Source: Acidimicrobiia bacterium
GTDB taxonomy: Bacteria > Actinomycetota > Acidimicrobiia > Spongiisociales > Spongiisociaceae
Direction: 5' to 3'
NCBI GenBank assembly: GCA_003229305.1
Contig: QIDH01000063.1
Coordinates: 1-35,658, forward strand
DNA length: 35,658 bases
Shown piece by piece: positions 23,496 through 31,497 of this stretch. The notes beneath the pieces are model-generated. The model was given only the letters and a program-made list of their open reading frames with translations, made no database searches and was not told the origin of the DNA. The position numbers were made by a program, and so were the translations under genes. Positions within the stretch are counted from its first letter, which is position 1. Each line of letters opens with the position of its first letter.

Positions 23496-24486
23496 GGCCC
23501 TCCGGTCTTGCCTCACGGCCCATCAGCCTGGCGATGGCCACCTCGGGGGATTCACCCTGGTGCAGCACGTTGCCTACCTCGACGGCGATCGGCATCTCGA
23601 CTTCGTTCCTGGCGGCCAACTCGAGGACCCCGCTGGTGGTCTTGACCCCCTCGGCCACCATGTTCATCTCGGCGATGATGTCGTCTAGAGCGCGGCCCTT
23701 GCCCAGCTCGGTGCCGACCCGGTTGTTGCGGCTCTGAGGACTCGAGCAGGTGGCCATCAGATCCCCCACGCCTGCCAAACCTCCGAAGGTGAGTGGATGG
23801 CCACCAAGGGCGATCCCGAGGCGGGTCAACTCGGCCAGGGCTCTGGTTACCAGCATCGCCAGCGTATTCATCCCGAACCCGAGGCCGCCTGCGATTCCCG
23901 AAGCGATGGCCATGACGTTCTTGACCGCCCCGGCGATCTCGGCCCCGACCACGTCTGGGTTGGTGTAGACCCGGAAGGTGGGCGTCATGAAGACAGACTG
24001 GAGATCTGTGGCGACGCTCGTCGACGGCATGGCGATCACAGTCGCGGCGGGCTGGCCTTGCATGACCTCTCTCGCCAAGTTGGGGCCGGACAGCACTCCG
24101 ACCCGCCCTTGGTCGTGATCGGGCAACACCGAAGCGACGACCTCGGTCATCCTCAGCATCGTGTCCTGTTCGATTCCCTTGGTCAGGCTGATGATCGGTA
24201 TGGCAGCAGAGATGAACGGGGCGGCTCCTGCCAACACCGAGCGAAATCCGTGCGATGGAACTGCGATCACAACGACCTCCGCACCCGAGATCGCTTCTTC
24301 GAGATCGGATGTGGCGGTCATCGCAGGGAGGTCGAATCCGCCTAGGTAGTCCTCGTTGCGGCCAGTTGTGCGGATCTGATCGGCCAGTTCGGCTCGCCGG
24401 GCCCAGAGAGTCACGTCCACGTTGTGGGCGGCTATGGCCGCGACTGTCGTTCCCCACGAACCTGCGCCGATCACCACGATCTTCAT
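23479..24486 (-). CDS. gpsA: Glycerol-3-phosphate dehydrogenase [NAD(P)+]
   Basis: GpsA reduces dihydroxyacetone phosphate to sn-glycerol 3-phosphate for phospholipid synthesis. The 335-residue product has the Rossmann motif GAGSWG (7-12), VPSHGFR, SLTKGIE, SGPNLAREV, the catalytic Lys in GAVKNVMAIASG and the conserved RNNRVG region. ATG 24486 gives the standard MKIVVIGAG start. It is also 7 nt from a TAGCCT hexamer, so the mRNA is probably leaderless; ATG and GTG codons further upstream (24504-24507) would place the -10 inside the gene. It is divergent from ychF, with the inverted repeat CACTGG-GAG-CCAGTG at 24505-24519 between them. Confidence 0.95.
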   Translation of the reverse strand: MKIVVIGAGSWGTTVAAIAAHNVDVTLWARRAELADQIRTTGRNEDYLGGFDLPAMTATSDLEEAISGAEVVVIAVPSHGFRSVLAGAAPFISAAIPIISLTKGIEQDTMLRMTEVVASVLPDHDQGRVGVLSGPNLAREVMQGQPAATVIAMPSTSVATDLQSVFMTPTFRVYTNPDVVGAEIAGAVKNVMAIASGIAGGLGFGMNTLAMLVTRALAELTRLGIALGGHPLTFGGLAGVGDLMATCSSPQSRNNRVGTELGKGRALDDIIAEMNMVAEGVKTTSGVLELAARNEVEMPIAVEVGNVLHQGESPEVAIARLMGREARPEGHGISL

Positions 24487-24563
24487 GGCGGCGAGGCTAC
24501 CCATCACTGGGAGCCAGTGCGGATTTGGGCGGTCTGGATACCCAACTACGCTTCCTCAGACTC

Positions 24564-25634
24564 GTGGCACGCATCGGCCTTTTTGGATTCGCCAACGTTG
24601 GCAAGACGACCATCTTCAATGCCCTCGCTGGCCTGGAGGCGATTACTGCTGCCCATCCCTTTACGACGACCGAGCCCAATGTCGGGGTCGCCAAAGTGCC
24701 GGATACCAAGCTCGACGAGGCTGCCGTACTCGAAAAATCGGCTAAAACCGTCTACGCGACTCTTGACCTGCTCGACCTGCCGGCGATTGGCAAGGCGGGA
24801 GAGGGCGTCGGTGCCCAATTCATCAGTCGGCTGCGCGAGATGGATGCCCTGGCCGCAGTCCTGCGGTCTTTTGACGATGAGGCGGTGCCCACAGACATTG
24901 GCGGTACCGACCCTGTCACCCAAGCGGAAGACCTTCTGGTGGAGCTGACTCTCGCCGATTTTGAGGTGTTCGATCGGCGTAGGGACAAGATTCGCAGAGA
25001 AGCAACCTCTGATCCCTCGAAAAAGCCGGCTGCAGACGCGATCGCAGCGGCGACCGCGGTTCTGGAGGAGGGCACCCCACTGAGGGCGGCCGAATGGACG
25101 CAGAGCCAGGCGCTGGCGTTTCGAGATCTTGCCCCGCTCACGATCAAACCCGGCATCTGGATTGTCAACATCGCCGAAGACGCAGACGCGAAGGCTGCCG
25201 CAGAAGCGGTCAAGGCCGTGGTACCGGAAGGTGACACGGTTGTGGCTCTGTCGGCCAAGATCGAAGAAGAGGCCGCAGAGCTGACGTCAGAGGAACGTGC
25301 TGAGATGTTCGAAGAGCTGGGCCTAGGAGAAGGCGCGCTGGCGACAGTGGTGCAGGCCGCGTACGGCACGCTCGGTCTCCTCTCTTTCTACACGGTCGGG
25401 CCTAAGGAGAGCAGGGCCTGGACCGTACGCAGGGGAGCGGCGGCACCCGAGGCGGCCGGCAAGATCCACAGCGACCTGGAGCGAGGCTTCATCAGGTCAG
25501 AGGTTTGCCAGATCGACACGATCATCGAAGCGGGCGGCTGGGATGCCGCCAAACGGGATGGGCTCATCAGGCTCGAAGGCAAAGAGTACGTGGTCGCAGA
25601 GGGGGACGCCCTGATGGTGAGGTTTTCGGTCTGA
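24564..25634 (+). CDS. ychF: YchF/Obg-family translation-associated GTPase (ATPase)
   Basis: YchF binds ribosomes and proteasomal/stress factors, and prefers ATP over GTP. The 356-residue product shows the P-loop GFANVGKT (8-15), the HPFTTTEPNVG switch region, DLLDLPAIGKAGEGVGAQF, and the atypical G4 motif NIAED in place of NKxD, which underlies the ATP preference. The C-terminal TGS-like part ends in LIRLEGKEYVVAEGDALMVRF, typical of the family. GTG 24564 matches the family start (MARIGLFG); the frame is open for 309 nt upstream, antisense to gpsA. No clear Shine-Dalgarno is visible. The stop overlaps the antiporter start as CTGA. Confidence 0.95.
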   Translation: MARIGLFGFANVGKTTIFNALAGLEAITAAHPFTTTEPNVGVAKVPDTKLDEAAVLEKSAKTVYATLDLLDLPAIGKAGEGVGAQFISRLREMDALAAVLRSFDDEAVPTDIGGTDPVTQAEDLLVELTLADFEVFDRRRDKIRREATSDPSKKPAADAIAAATAVLEEGTPLRAAEWTQSQALAFRDLAPLTIKPGIWIVNIAEDADAKAAAEAVKAVVPEGDTVVALSAKIEEEAAELTSEERAEMFEELGLGEGALATVVQAAYGTLGLLSFYTVGPKESRAWTVRRGAAAPEAAGKIHSDLERGFIRSEVCQIDTIIEAGGWDAAKRDGLIRLEGKEYVVAEGDALMVRFSV

Positions 25635-27865
25635 AAGCGCTGACGATTGCTACGGCCGAAGGAGGCGGCCTGGCGCCGCTTGGCGAACACGAAGTGTTGC
25701 TCCTTCTCGTGCAGCTTGCCCTGCTGGTCGGCGTGGCCAGGCTTCTGGGCAGCATCATGAAGCGGTTCGGTCAGCCCGCCGTGGTTGGGGAATTGCTCGC
25801 CGGAATATTGCTCGGCCCGACAGTCTTCAAGAACCTGTGGCCTGGCGGATACACCTGGGTGTTCGACTCTGAACCTGTAGTCACCTCTGTCGTGTTCGGG
25901 CTCGCCTGGCTGGGGGTCATAATGCTGCTGGTCGCGATCGGTTTCGAAACCGATCTGGCGATCATCGCCCGATTCCGCAAGGCCGCAATGTGGGTGTCGG
26001 CTGGCAGCTTCCTGGTTCCCCTTGTGCTGTTCTATTTGATCGCCCAGGTTGTGCCTGCATCGTTCCTCGGCGACCGTGGCACCCGCCCACTGTTCGGTTT
26101 GTTTTTCGCTCTCGCACTTTCCGTTTCCGCGCTCCCGGTCGTTGCCAAGATCCTTCAGGATCTCGGCTACATGCGGCGCAACTTCGGCCAGATAACGCTG
26201 GCGGCCGGAATGAGCATGGACGGAGTGGGGTGGCTGGTGCTCGCCGCCCTTTCTGGGGTCGCATTGCAGGGCAGCCTCGAGGTCGGATCTCTACTTCGAT
26301 CGTTGGCCGGGCTTGCGATCTTCCTGGCGGTGGCGGCCACGGCCGGTCGTTGGGCGTTGAACAAGCTATTTCGCCAAGCGTTGCGTGGAGGGTCGTCTGA
26401 CACATCTGCTCTGACCATCACCCTCGTCGCCGCCCTGATCGGTGCCGCAGTCACCCAAGCCCTCGAGCTCGAGGCAATCCTCGGCGCGTTCATCATGGGA
26501 ATCCTGCTCGGCATGACCAAGACCCACCTGCCGCGGGTGCGAGAGATCCTCGAAACGATGACCAACGCCTTCTTCGCTCCGATCTTTTTCGCATTCTCAG
26601 GATTGCGAGTCGATCTCGGGGCCCTCGACAGCGGATCGGCGATCTTCTGGACGATCATGGTGATAATCCTCGCAGTGGCCGCCAAGGTGGCCGGGACATA
26701 CGCGGGGGCCAGGAAGGGCGGGCTCGACCATCGGGAAGGTCTAGCTCTCGGCTCTGGCCTGTCAGCGCTTGGGGCAATGGGCATTGTCGTGGCGATTGTC
26801 GCTTTCAATCTCCAGATGATCTCAGATGCGGGCTTCACCGTTCTGGTTTTGGCCGCCGTCTCGACCTCGGTGATCGCCCCACTGCTTCTCAAGGCGTCCG
26901 TCCGTGACTGGGAGATTCCAGCCGACGAGCAGGCGAGGCTCGACCAGGAGGCACTGCGCGATGACTCTGTGATATTGAGGGCCCACCGTGTCCTGCTCCC
27001 GACGAGGGGAGGGCAGAACTCTGTGTATGCAGCAAAGCTCCTTGCAAGGGCCTTCCCAGAACTGGATCTGACAATTCTTGCCCTCGACCCAGGTGAACCA
27101 GGCCTGATCAATCGGCTGCTTCGGAGAAAGGCTGGACAATCGGATCCGACGCCGGTGGTTGAAGCTGTCTCCGGAATCGAGGGCGTGGAAGTCTCTGTCA
27201 CAACTCGAATAGCTCGCGACATTCCCAAGGCAATCGTCGACGAAGCGCAGCTCGGTTACGACCTGGTCGCCCTAGGCGCGTCCGAGGACGAAGCAGACGG
27301 CATCCGAATCTTTTCGAACGTGGTCGATAGAGTGCTTGCCGGGTTGTCCATCCCTTCGGTGGTGGTGCGCTTCCCTGCGACGGCCAAACCGACGTCTGAC
27401 CTTCCAAAGAATCTTTTGGTGCCGGTCACCCGGTCCGCCACCGCTCGGGCGGCCGAGGAGTTGGCCTATTCGTTGGCGAAGGCGTCTGACGGGTCCGTCA
27501 CTGCTGTCCATGTGATCCCCGAACCGGAAGATCACGGGACGCTCAACGAGCATGCGCGCATCAAGGAGGACAGAAGTGACGCGGTCACAATGCTTTCCGA
27601 AGCAGTTGAACTCGGCGCCAGGCTTGGGGTTTCGGTCGCAACCGAGGTGAAGGTCGCCGCTCAACCCGAAGCTGAGATAGTCGAGCGTGCGAACAGTGGA
27701 GATTTCGATTTGCTCGTGATCGGCTCGGTCACCCGCCCGCTCTCCAATAGAGCTTTCTTCGGGCATCGGGTCACGTACCTCATCGAGAATGCCGAGATCC
27801 CTGTCTTGATTGTCAGCCTCCCGGATCAAGATTTTCCTGGAGTGCCACCGCCGGCAGACGAATAG
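25631..27865 (+). CDS. CPA2 cation:proton antiporter with two Usp domains
   Basis: The product (744 aa from 25631) has an N-terminal Kef/NapA-type CPA2 membrane domain (about residues 20-440, 11-13 helices) with VVGELLAGILLGPT and AIGFETDL, then a soluble region with two universal-stress-like domains: one from LLPTRGGQNS to about 585, the second from LLVPVTRSA to the end (FDLLVIGSVTRP, VLIVSLP). The family normally begins with a short tail ahead of LAPLGEHxLL. The only start that preserves it is CTG 25631, which overlaps the ychF stop as CTGA and has GGTGAGG 8 nt upstream. The next standard start is GTG 25694, inside that block. Cytoplasmic Usp domains suggest regulation by nucleotides (inference). 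Confidence 0.88.
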   Translation: MKALTIATAEGGGLAPLGEHEVLLLLVQLALLVGVARLLGSIMKRFGQPAVVGELLAGILLGPTVFKNLWPGGYTWVFDSEPVVTSVVFGLAWLGVIMLLVAIGFETDLAIIARFRKAAMWVSAGSFLVPLVLFYLIAQVVPASFLGDRGTRPLFGLFFALALSVSALPVVAKILQDLGYMRRNFGQITLAAGMSMDGVGWLVLAALSGVALQGSLEVGSLLRSLAGLAIFLAVAATAGRWALNKLFRQALRGGSSDTSALTITLVAALIGAAVTQALELEAILGAFIMGILLGMTKTHLPRVREILETMTNAFFAPIFFAFSGLRVDLGALDSGSAIFWTIMVIILAVAAKVAGTYAGARKGGLDHREGLALGSGLSALGAMGIVVAIVAFNLQMISDAGFTVLVLAAVSTSVIAPLLLKASVRDWEIPADEQARLDQEALRDDSVILRAHRVLLPTRGGQNSVYAAKLLARAFPELDLTILALDPGEPGLINRLLRRKAGQSDPTPVVEAVSGIEGVEVSVTTRIARDIPKAIVDEAQLGYDLVALGASEDEADGIRIFSNVVDRVLAGLSIPSVVVRFPATAKPTSDLPKNLLVPVTRSATARAAEELAYSLAKASDGSVTAVHVIPEPEDHGTLNEHARIKEDRSDAVTMLSEAVELGARLGVSVATEVKVAAQPEAEIVERANSGDFDLLVIGSVTRPLSNRAFFGHRVTYLIENAEIPVLIVSLPDQDFPGVPPPADE

Positions 27866-27872
27866 GCGCTCT

Positions 27873-27897
27873 TCGGCTGGGTGTCTGGGTCAGCCGA
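27873..27897. terminator. Hairpin between convergent antiporter and acyl-CoA dehydrogenase genes
   Basis: TCGGCTG (27873-27879) pairs with CAGCCGA (27891-27897) across an 11-nt loop, a perfect 7-bp stem just after the antiporter stop and overlapping the stop of the opposite gene. There is no T-run on either side, so it is at best a weak or Rho-assisted bidirectional terminator. Confidence 0.35.
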
Positions 27898-29593
27898 TGA
27901 TGGCTCCCGGGTTTTGGGCGCTTTGGTGCAGACCCGAACGAAAGGCAGCCTCGGCAGTGACCATGGCCACTTCGGTCTTGGCCACGAACCGCTCTGCTAC
28001 CGGAACCTTTCGGTCGTCGGCTTCGGCCTGGTTCACGAGCAGATGGCTACCGTAGATTCCGAGGTAGGCGTCGACGACGCTGCGGGCGCCGGCTTCACGG
28101 GTCGGCTCATCACAGGCAGCGGCTGCGGCTGCCACCGATGCGTAGGTCGAACGCATGGCCGAGACGCGGGCGGCCAACTCTGCGGTTTCGGGCCGACGAT
28201 CGGCCGAGTCCCAGTCTTCGAATAGGTCGGCGAGCGTGTCTGCGAGCGCATTGCTGAGCGAAGCCGCCACCTGGACCTGGGTGGTGCCCTCATAGATCGT
28301 GGTGATCCTGACGTCTCGCACGAAACGCTCCAACGGCAGTTCCCTCATGTATCCCATGCCCCCGTGGACCTGCTGGGCTTCGTAACAAATCCGGTTGGCG
28401 CTCTCGGTCACCCAGTACTTGACCGCAGGAGACAGGAAGTCCACTTGGGCGGCGAGTTTTTTGAATCGGACTCGCAGCGGCTTCGTGTCTCCGCCCTCCT
28501 TCTTGACACGTGAAATCTGCTCTTCGAGTTTGTTGCGGAGGTCAAGGCGTTGGGTTCCGTCGTACAACATCGCCCTGCCTGCCTCCAGGTCGACCGTCAT
28601 CGCTACGAGCAGATCTGCGACTGGGGGCATTGATTCGATGAGCCGCCCGAACTGCACCCGTTCGCGTGCGTAGGCCCTCGCCTGTCGTGCGGCCGCCTCC
28701 GCGATGCCGAGTGCCTGGGCAGCAACGCTGAATCGGGCATGGTTCAGGACATGGAGAACGTTGAGCAGCCCGTAGCGGCGCCTCCCGACGAGATCAGCGG
28801 GTGCGTCGTCGAAATACAGCTCACAGGTCGGAGAACCGTGCAACCCCATCTTTTCTTCGACTCTCGTGACCTGCACGTTTTCACCGCCATGGCACGCAAA
28901 GAGGCTGAGGCCGAAAGTTCCTTCAACATCTGGTTCACTTCTGGCGAGGACCAGGAGGAGCATTCCGTTTCCGTTCGAGATGAACTGTTTGACTCCCCGA
29001 AGTCGCCATTGGCCTTCTTCGTCTTGGTACGCCTTGAGGCGGATCGATTGGAGATCGGAACCTGCCCCTGGTTCGGTCAGAACCATGGCTCCGATATGGC
29101 GCCCTGCTGCGTATTCGGGCAGGTACTTGGTGGCCACTTCCTCGGTTCCGAATTCCGCGATGGCCTCACCGATGTCTTGGTATCCAAACATGGTCATCAT
29201 GGAAGCGTCTGCCCTCGACACCATCTCGATCATCATGATGTAGATCGTTGCTGGAAATCCCAATCCTCCGTAGCGACGAGGAACGATGACGCCCGCCAGG
29301 CCTGATTCGCCGAGCCTTTTGTAGGCCTGCTCGCTCCCGGTCGCGTATGTGACCGCACCGTCGGAAAACGTTGCGCCCTGTGTGTCGATGCTTTCTGAGA
29401 GGGGGGCGATGGTGTCCGCGGCGATCTCGCCTGCGAGACCAAGTGCGAGCCGATAGTTGTCCATCGCGTCTTCGTAGTCCGAAGGCCCCTCTGGGTCCCG
29501 GTAGCCGGGCTCGAGGATGCCAACGACCTCTTCGAGGTCGAGTCGTGCAAAGGCGGCAAGGAGGTCGTCGTTGTCGTTGAAGTAGTTGCCCAT
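27890..29593 (-). CDS. Acyl-CoA dehydrogenase (long, FadE/AidB-like)
   Basis: This FAD-dependent acyl-CoA dehydrogenase has 567 residues, longer than the 380-400 of short-chain types, as in the FadE/very-long-chain group. Visible blocks are LGESGLAGVIVPRRYGGLG, VLTEPGAGSDLQ (FAD/substrate), GVKQFISNG, EEKMGLHGSPTCELYFDD, YARERVQFGRLI, QQVHGGMGYMRELPLERF and the catalytic Glu in ITTIYEGTTQVQ. The extra C-terminal 80 residues form a helical tail. The ATG has no Shine-Dalgarno; a TAGGGT hexamer lies 9 nt upstream. A divergent control region with two palindromes (29603-29638) precedes it. The substrate is unknown. Confidence 0.94.
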   Translation of the reverse strand: MGNYFNDNDDLLAAFARLDLEEVVGILEPGYRDPEGPSDYEDAMDNYRLALGLAGEIAADTIAPLSESIDTQGATFSDGAVTYATGSEQAYKRLGESGLAGVIVPRRYGGLGFPATIYIMMIEMVSRADASMMTMFGYQDIGEAIAEFGTEEVATKYLPEYAAGRHIGAMVLTEPGAGSDLQSIRLKAYQDEEGQWRLRGVKQFISNGNGMLLLVLARSEPDVEGTFGLSLFACHGGENVQVTRVEEKMGLHGSPTCELYFDDAPADLVGRRRYGLLNVLHVLNHARFSVAAQALGIAEAAARQARAYARERVQFGRLIESMPPVADLLVAMTVDLEAGRAMLYDGTQRLDLRNKLEEQISRVKKEGGDTKPLRVRFKKLAAQVDFLSPAVKYWVTESANRICYEAQQVHGGMGYMRELPLERFVRDVRITTIYEGTTQVQVAASLSNALADTLADLFEDWDSADRRPETAELAARVSAMRSTYASVAAAAAACDEPTREAGARSVVDAYLGIYGSHLLVNQAEADDRKVPVAERFVAKTEVAMVTAEAAFRSGLHQSAQNPGAIIG

Positions 29594-29602
29594 GTTTTGG
29601 TG

Positions 29603-29638
29603 ACCCTAGGGTGATGTTTCGCTTGTCGATTGATCGAC
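29603..29638 (-). promoter_or_regulatory. Palindromes upstream of the acyl-CoA dehydrogenase gene
   Basis: Two symmetric sites lie within 45 nt of the start codon: ACCCTAGGGT (29603-29612), a perfect 10-bp palindrome containing a TAGGGT -10-like hexamer, and GTCGAT-TG-ATCGAC (29625-29638), an inverted repeat with 6-bp arms. They could be operators for a fatty-acid-type regulator. Neither matches the box palindrome, so a different regulator is implied. Confidence 0.4.
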
Positions 29639-29701
29639 CAGCTTCCTGACCGAGTTGAGTAGTGCGCCTTCCTGGCAGGAATCCAGGCAGAAATTCTTCA
29701 G

Positions 29702-29722
29702 TCGGACAGCCGTATAGTCCGA
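29702..29722 (+). promoter_or_regulatory. -10-like TATAGT inside an inverted repeat, upstream of the FlgM-like frame
   Basis: TCGGAC (29702-29707) is inverted as GTCCGA (29717-29722) with a 9-nt spacer, and TATAGT (29713-29718) overlaps its right arm. That is the geometry of a repressed promoter. No convincing -35 is visible at the proper distance. Confidence 0.35.
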
Positions 29723-29736
29723 TAAACTCACTCAGA

Positions 29737-29949
29737 GTGGTAACTCGATCGAAAAACGCACGCAACACCTGGCGGAAGCGGCGGGTGGCGCACCTGGCGG
29801 CCCAGGTAGCAGCGGGGAATTATTCCGTCCCGTCGATCGACGTTGCCCATGCGATCCTCTTCGGGCGGCCCAAATGGGGTGAAGACCCGGTGTCGGCTCT
29901 CAACCCAGTAGGTGAAGGCGTTGGCGTCCTCGACGCCAGGACCTATTAG
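29737..29949 (+). CDS. Short protein with FlgM-like (anti-sigma-28) motif
   Basis: The frame gives 70 residues from GTG 29737 (or 95 from GTG 29662). Residues about 15-44 read RRVAHLAAQVAAGNYSV followed by PSIDVAHAILFG, which matches by eye the FlgM C-terminal pattern (K/R-V-x2-L-x3-I-x2-G-x-Y-x-V-x4-VA-x2-IL), the helix that binds and inhibits the flagellar sigma factor. The remaining C-terminus is polar. The start is uncertain, since neither GTG has a strong Shine-Dalgarno, and no flagellar genes are nearby. It could be a free-standing sigma-factor inhibitor or a chance likeness. Confidence 0.42.
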   Translation: MVTRSKNARNTWRKRRVAHLAAQVAAGNYSVPSIDVAHAILFGRPKWGEDPVSALNPVGEGVGVLDARTY

Positions 29950-30029
29950 ACCTCAGACCCGTTTGCCGCTTGCGGCCGCCGCATGATGATTCGGCGTGGC
30001 CATGCTTCTCAGGCGTTCCGCGTCATCCC

Positions 30030-30072
30030 AAAAGAAAACGAGGCTCCGGTAAGGGGGTCAAACCGGAGCCTC
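30030..30072 (-). terminator. Intrinsic terminator of the candidate small RNA
   Basis: On the minus strand a perfect 10-bp stem (GAGGCTCCGG/CCGGAGCCTC, arms 30063-30072 and 30040-30049) with a 13-nt loop is followed by GTTTTCTTTT. This is the best intrinsic terminator in the window. The plus strand has no T-run after the stem, so it acts in the minus direction only. Confidence 0.8.
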
Positions 30073-30197
30073 GTAATTTGCTCTTCAAACGAAGAGCGCA
30101 AGAGGCCGTTTGACCGAGAACGATGCCAGGGTGTCCGTTCTCGCGTCCCCTTGCTGGTTTGGGGGGGTGTACCCAGAACGTAAACGTTCCAAGTACG
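30030..30197 (-). ncRNA. Candidate small RNA, hairpin-rich with C-rich segments
   Basis: A complete transcription unit without a sensible protein lies on the minus strand: promoter (30204-30232), about 168 nt, and an intrinsic terminator. In order the RNA can form: a 12-bp hairpin (GTAC...GTAC around GAACG-TTTA-CGTTC, about 30195-30168); a run of seven C followed 11 nt later by AAGGGG; an 8-bp hairpin CGAGAACG/CGTTCTCG with 13-nt loop; a 7-bp hairpin GCTCTTC-GTTT-GAAGAGC; then the terminator, whose loop contains ACCCCCTT. That loop could pair with AAGGGG as a pseudoknot. C-rich loops recall the actinobacterial 6C class, but order and length differ, so I do not assign it. No covariance evidence is available. 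Confidence 0.55.
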
Positions 30198-30203
30198 TCG
30201 GAA

Positions 30204-30232
30204 AGGCTAACGATATTCCAATACGGGGTCAA
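30204..30232 (-). promoter_or_regulatory. Sigma-70-type promoter of the candidate small RNA
   Basis: Reading on the minus strand, TTGACC (30232-30227) is followed by exactly 17 nt and TAGCCT (30209-30204), which would start transcription near 30197. It is the best -35/-10 pair I find in the window. Confidence 0.6.
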
Positions 30233-30401
30233 GGGGTCAGGAATCGCACCATTGCTGGACTTTTTCGATCCCGAGTAACCGGCTACCTAGTTATCTGGTC
30301 ACCTGCCGCAAATAGTCAGCGCTCTGCCGATACCCTCCCAGGCGGCCGCCAGTCGGGGTGGGGGTGGGAATATGGAAGTGTGAGGGACTCGTAGTGCGTC
30401 G

Positions 30402-31307
30402 ATGTCGATGAGGCAACAGACTTGGAGACGTTGGATCGGGGTGTTGGCCAGAGGCCTGGCGATGGGATCGGCAGATCTGGTGCCTGGGGTCTCCGGGGGA
30501 ACCGTCGCCTTCGTAACGGGCATCTATGAACCGCTGGTCGAGTCCGTTTCAAACGGATCGAGGGCACTACAAGCCTTCATCACCGGCCACATCCGTAAGG
30601 GCGTTGGCCATCTTGGCGACGTCGACTGGTTCTTTCTCGGCCCGCTTGTGTTCGGGGCCGCAGTCGCCATTTTCGCTTTGGCCGGACTGCTCGAGAGGCT
30701 GCTGAGCGACCAGCCGGTGCGAATGGCAGGCTTCTTTTTCGGGCTCATCGTTGGCACCCTGTTCGTTGCATGGCGCATGGTCCGCCGCCCAGAACCAGAA
30801 CATGGCCTGATCGTATTGGTGGTCGGATTGGTGGCCTTCGCCGGATTCGGCTTGCAAGGGTCCGCGGTCGTGAACCCCTCCGGCCTCGTATATGCCCTGT
30901 CTGGAATGCTGGCGATCGTGGCGTTCGTCCTCCCAGGAATCAGCGGTTCGTTCATGCTGCTGACGATCGGTATGTACCAGCCAGTCATCGGCGCGGTCGC
31001 CGATCGAGACCTGGGTCCAATGCTGCTGTTCGGTGTCGGTGCAGTGTTGGGCTTGGCAGTGTTCAGTCGGGTTCTCGAAAGATTGTTGGACGGTCAGCAC
31101 GATCGGGTGGTGGCCTCGGTCACAGGCCTGATGCTCGGGTCATTCCGGATTCTGTGGCCCTGGCCAAACGGCCTGGGTAGCGACAACGGCGTAGGCGCCA
31201 CGGAACTGGCAATGCCGAGCGGGGATGTAGGCGTGCCGATCTTGCTAGCCCTGGCAGGCGCGGTCCTGGTCATCCTCGTGACATTCGCAGCGGACCGCAC
31301 GAAATGA
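30402..31307 (+). CDS. DUF368 membrane protein (polyprenyl-phosphate transporter, PopT-like)
   Basis: DUF368 proteins recycle undecaprenyl phosphate across the membrane for wall and capsule synthesis, working alongside DedA proteins. This 301-residue product has about 8 membrane segments and the two family signatures as an internal repeat: ADLVPGVSGGT (24-34) and LPGISGS (177-183). The N-terminal segment is Arg-rich and cytoplasmic. ATG 30402 or ATG 30408 could be the start; neither has a strong Shine-Dalgarno. It is divergent from the candidate small RNA, about 205 nt away. It ends before a 190-nt gap. Confidence 0.92.
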   Translation: MSMRQQTWRRWIGVLARGLAMGSADLVPGVSGGTVAFVTGIYEPLVESVSNGSRALQAFITGHIRKGVGHLGDVDWFFLGPLVFGAAVAIFALAGLLERLLSDQPVRMAGFFFGLIVGTLFVAWRMVRRPEPEHGLIVLVVGLVAFAGFGLQGSAVVNPSGLVYALSGMLAIVAFVLPGISGSFMLLTIGMYQPVIGAVADRDLGPMLLFGVGAVLGLAVFSRVLERLLDGQHDRVVASVTGLMLGSFRILWPWPNGLGSDNGVGATELAMPSGDVGVPILLALAGAVLVILVTFAADRTK

Positions 31308-31497
31308 TCGGGGATTGGAAGTTGTGCCGCTGGCGCCTTGCCTGACGAACAACGTCGAAAGCTCGAGTTCTGGATGAGACGAGAGCGAACCTGGGACCGA
31401 AACTGTCGCTGGCAACGCTTCGTGCTGCTTGGCGACCTAGGGAGCCCTGGGTACTAGGCAACTCTTCGAGTTGCATGGGTTCGCCAACCAGCACCGC
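31308..31497. other. Convergent intergenic gap with one hairpin
   Basis: These 190 nt lie between the ends of the DUF368 gene and the secreted-protein gene. I see no gene or RNA in them. A perfect stem, GCAACTC-TTC-GAGTTGC (31458-31474), is placed to serve as a transcription end signal for the minus-strand gene, but it has no T-run. Confidence 0.5.

Noticed and set aside
26167-27228. 353-residue minus-strand frame antisense to the antiporter
   Set aside because: It is Arg/Ser/Pro-rich with no recognisable motifs and lies opposite clearly conserved transmembrane and Usp coding sequence.
30168-30195. GAAC-N6-GTTC in the first sRNA hairpin as a LexA box
   Set aside because: Gram-positive LexA sites need a 4-nt spacer (CGAAC-N4-GTTCG). 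The extended 12-bp complementarity is better explained by RNA folding.
30023-30232. 69-residue minus-strand frame over the small-RNA unit
   Set aside because: It would begin inside the -35 element and run through the terminator stem. The composition reflects hairpins, not a protein.
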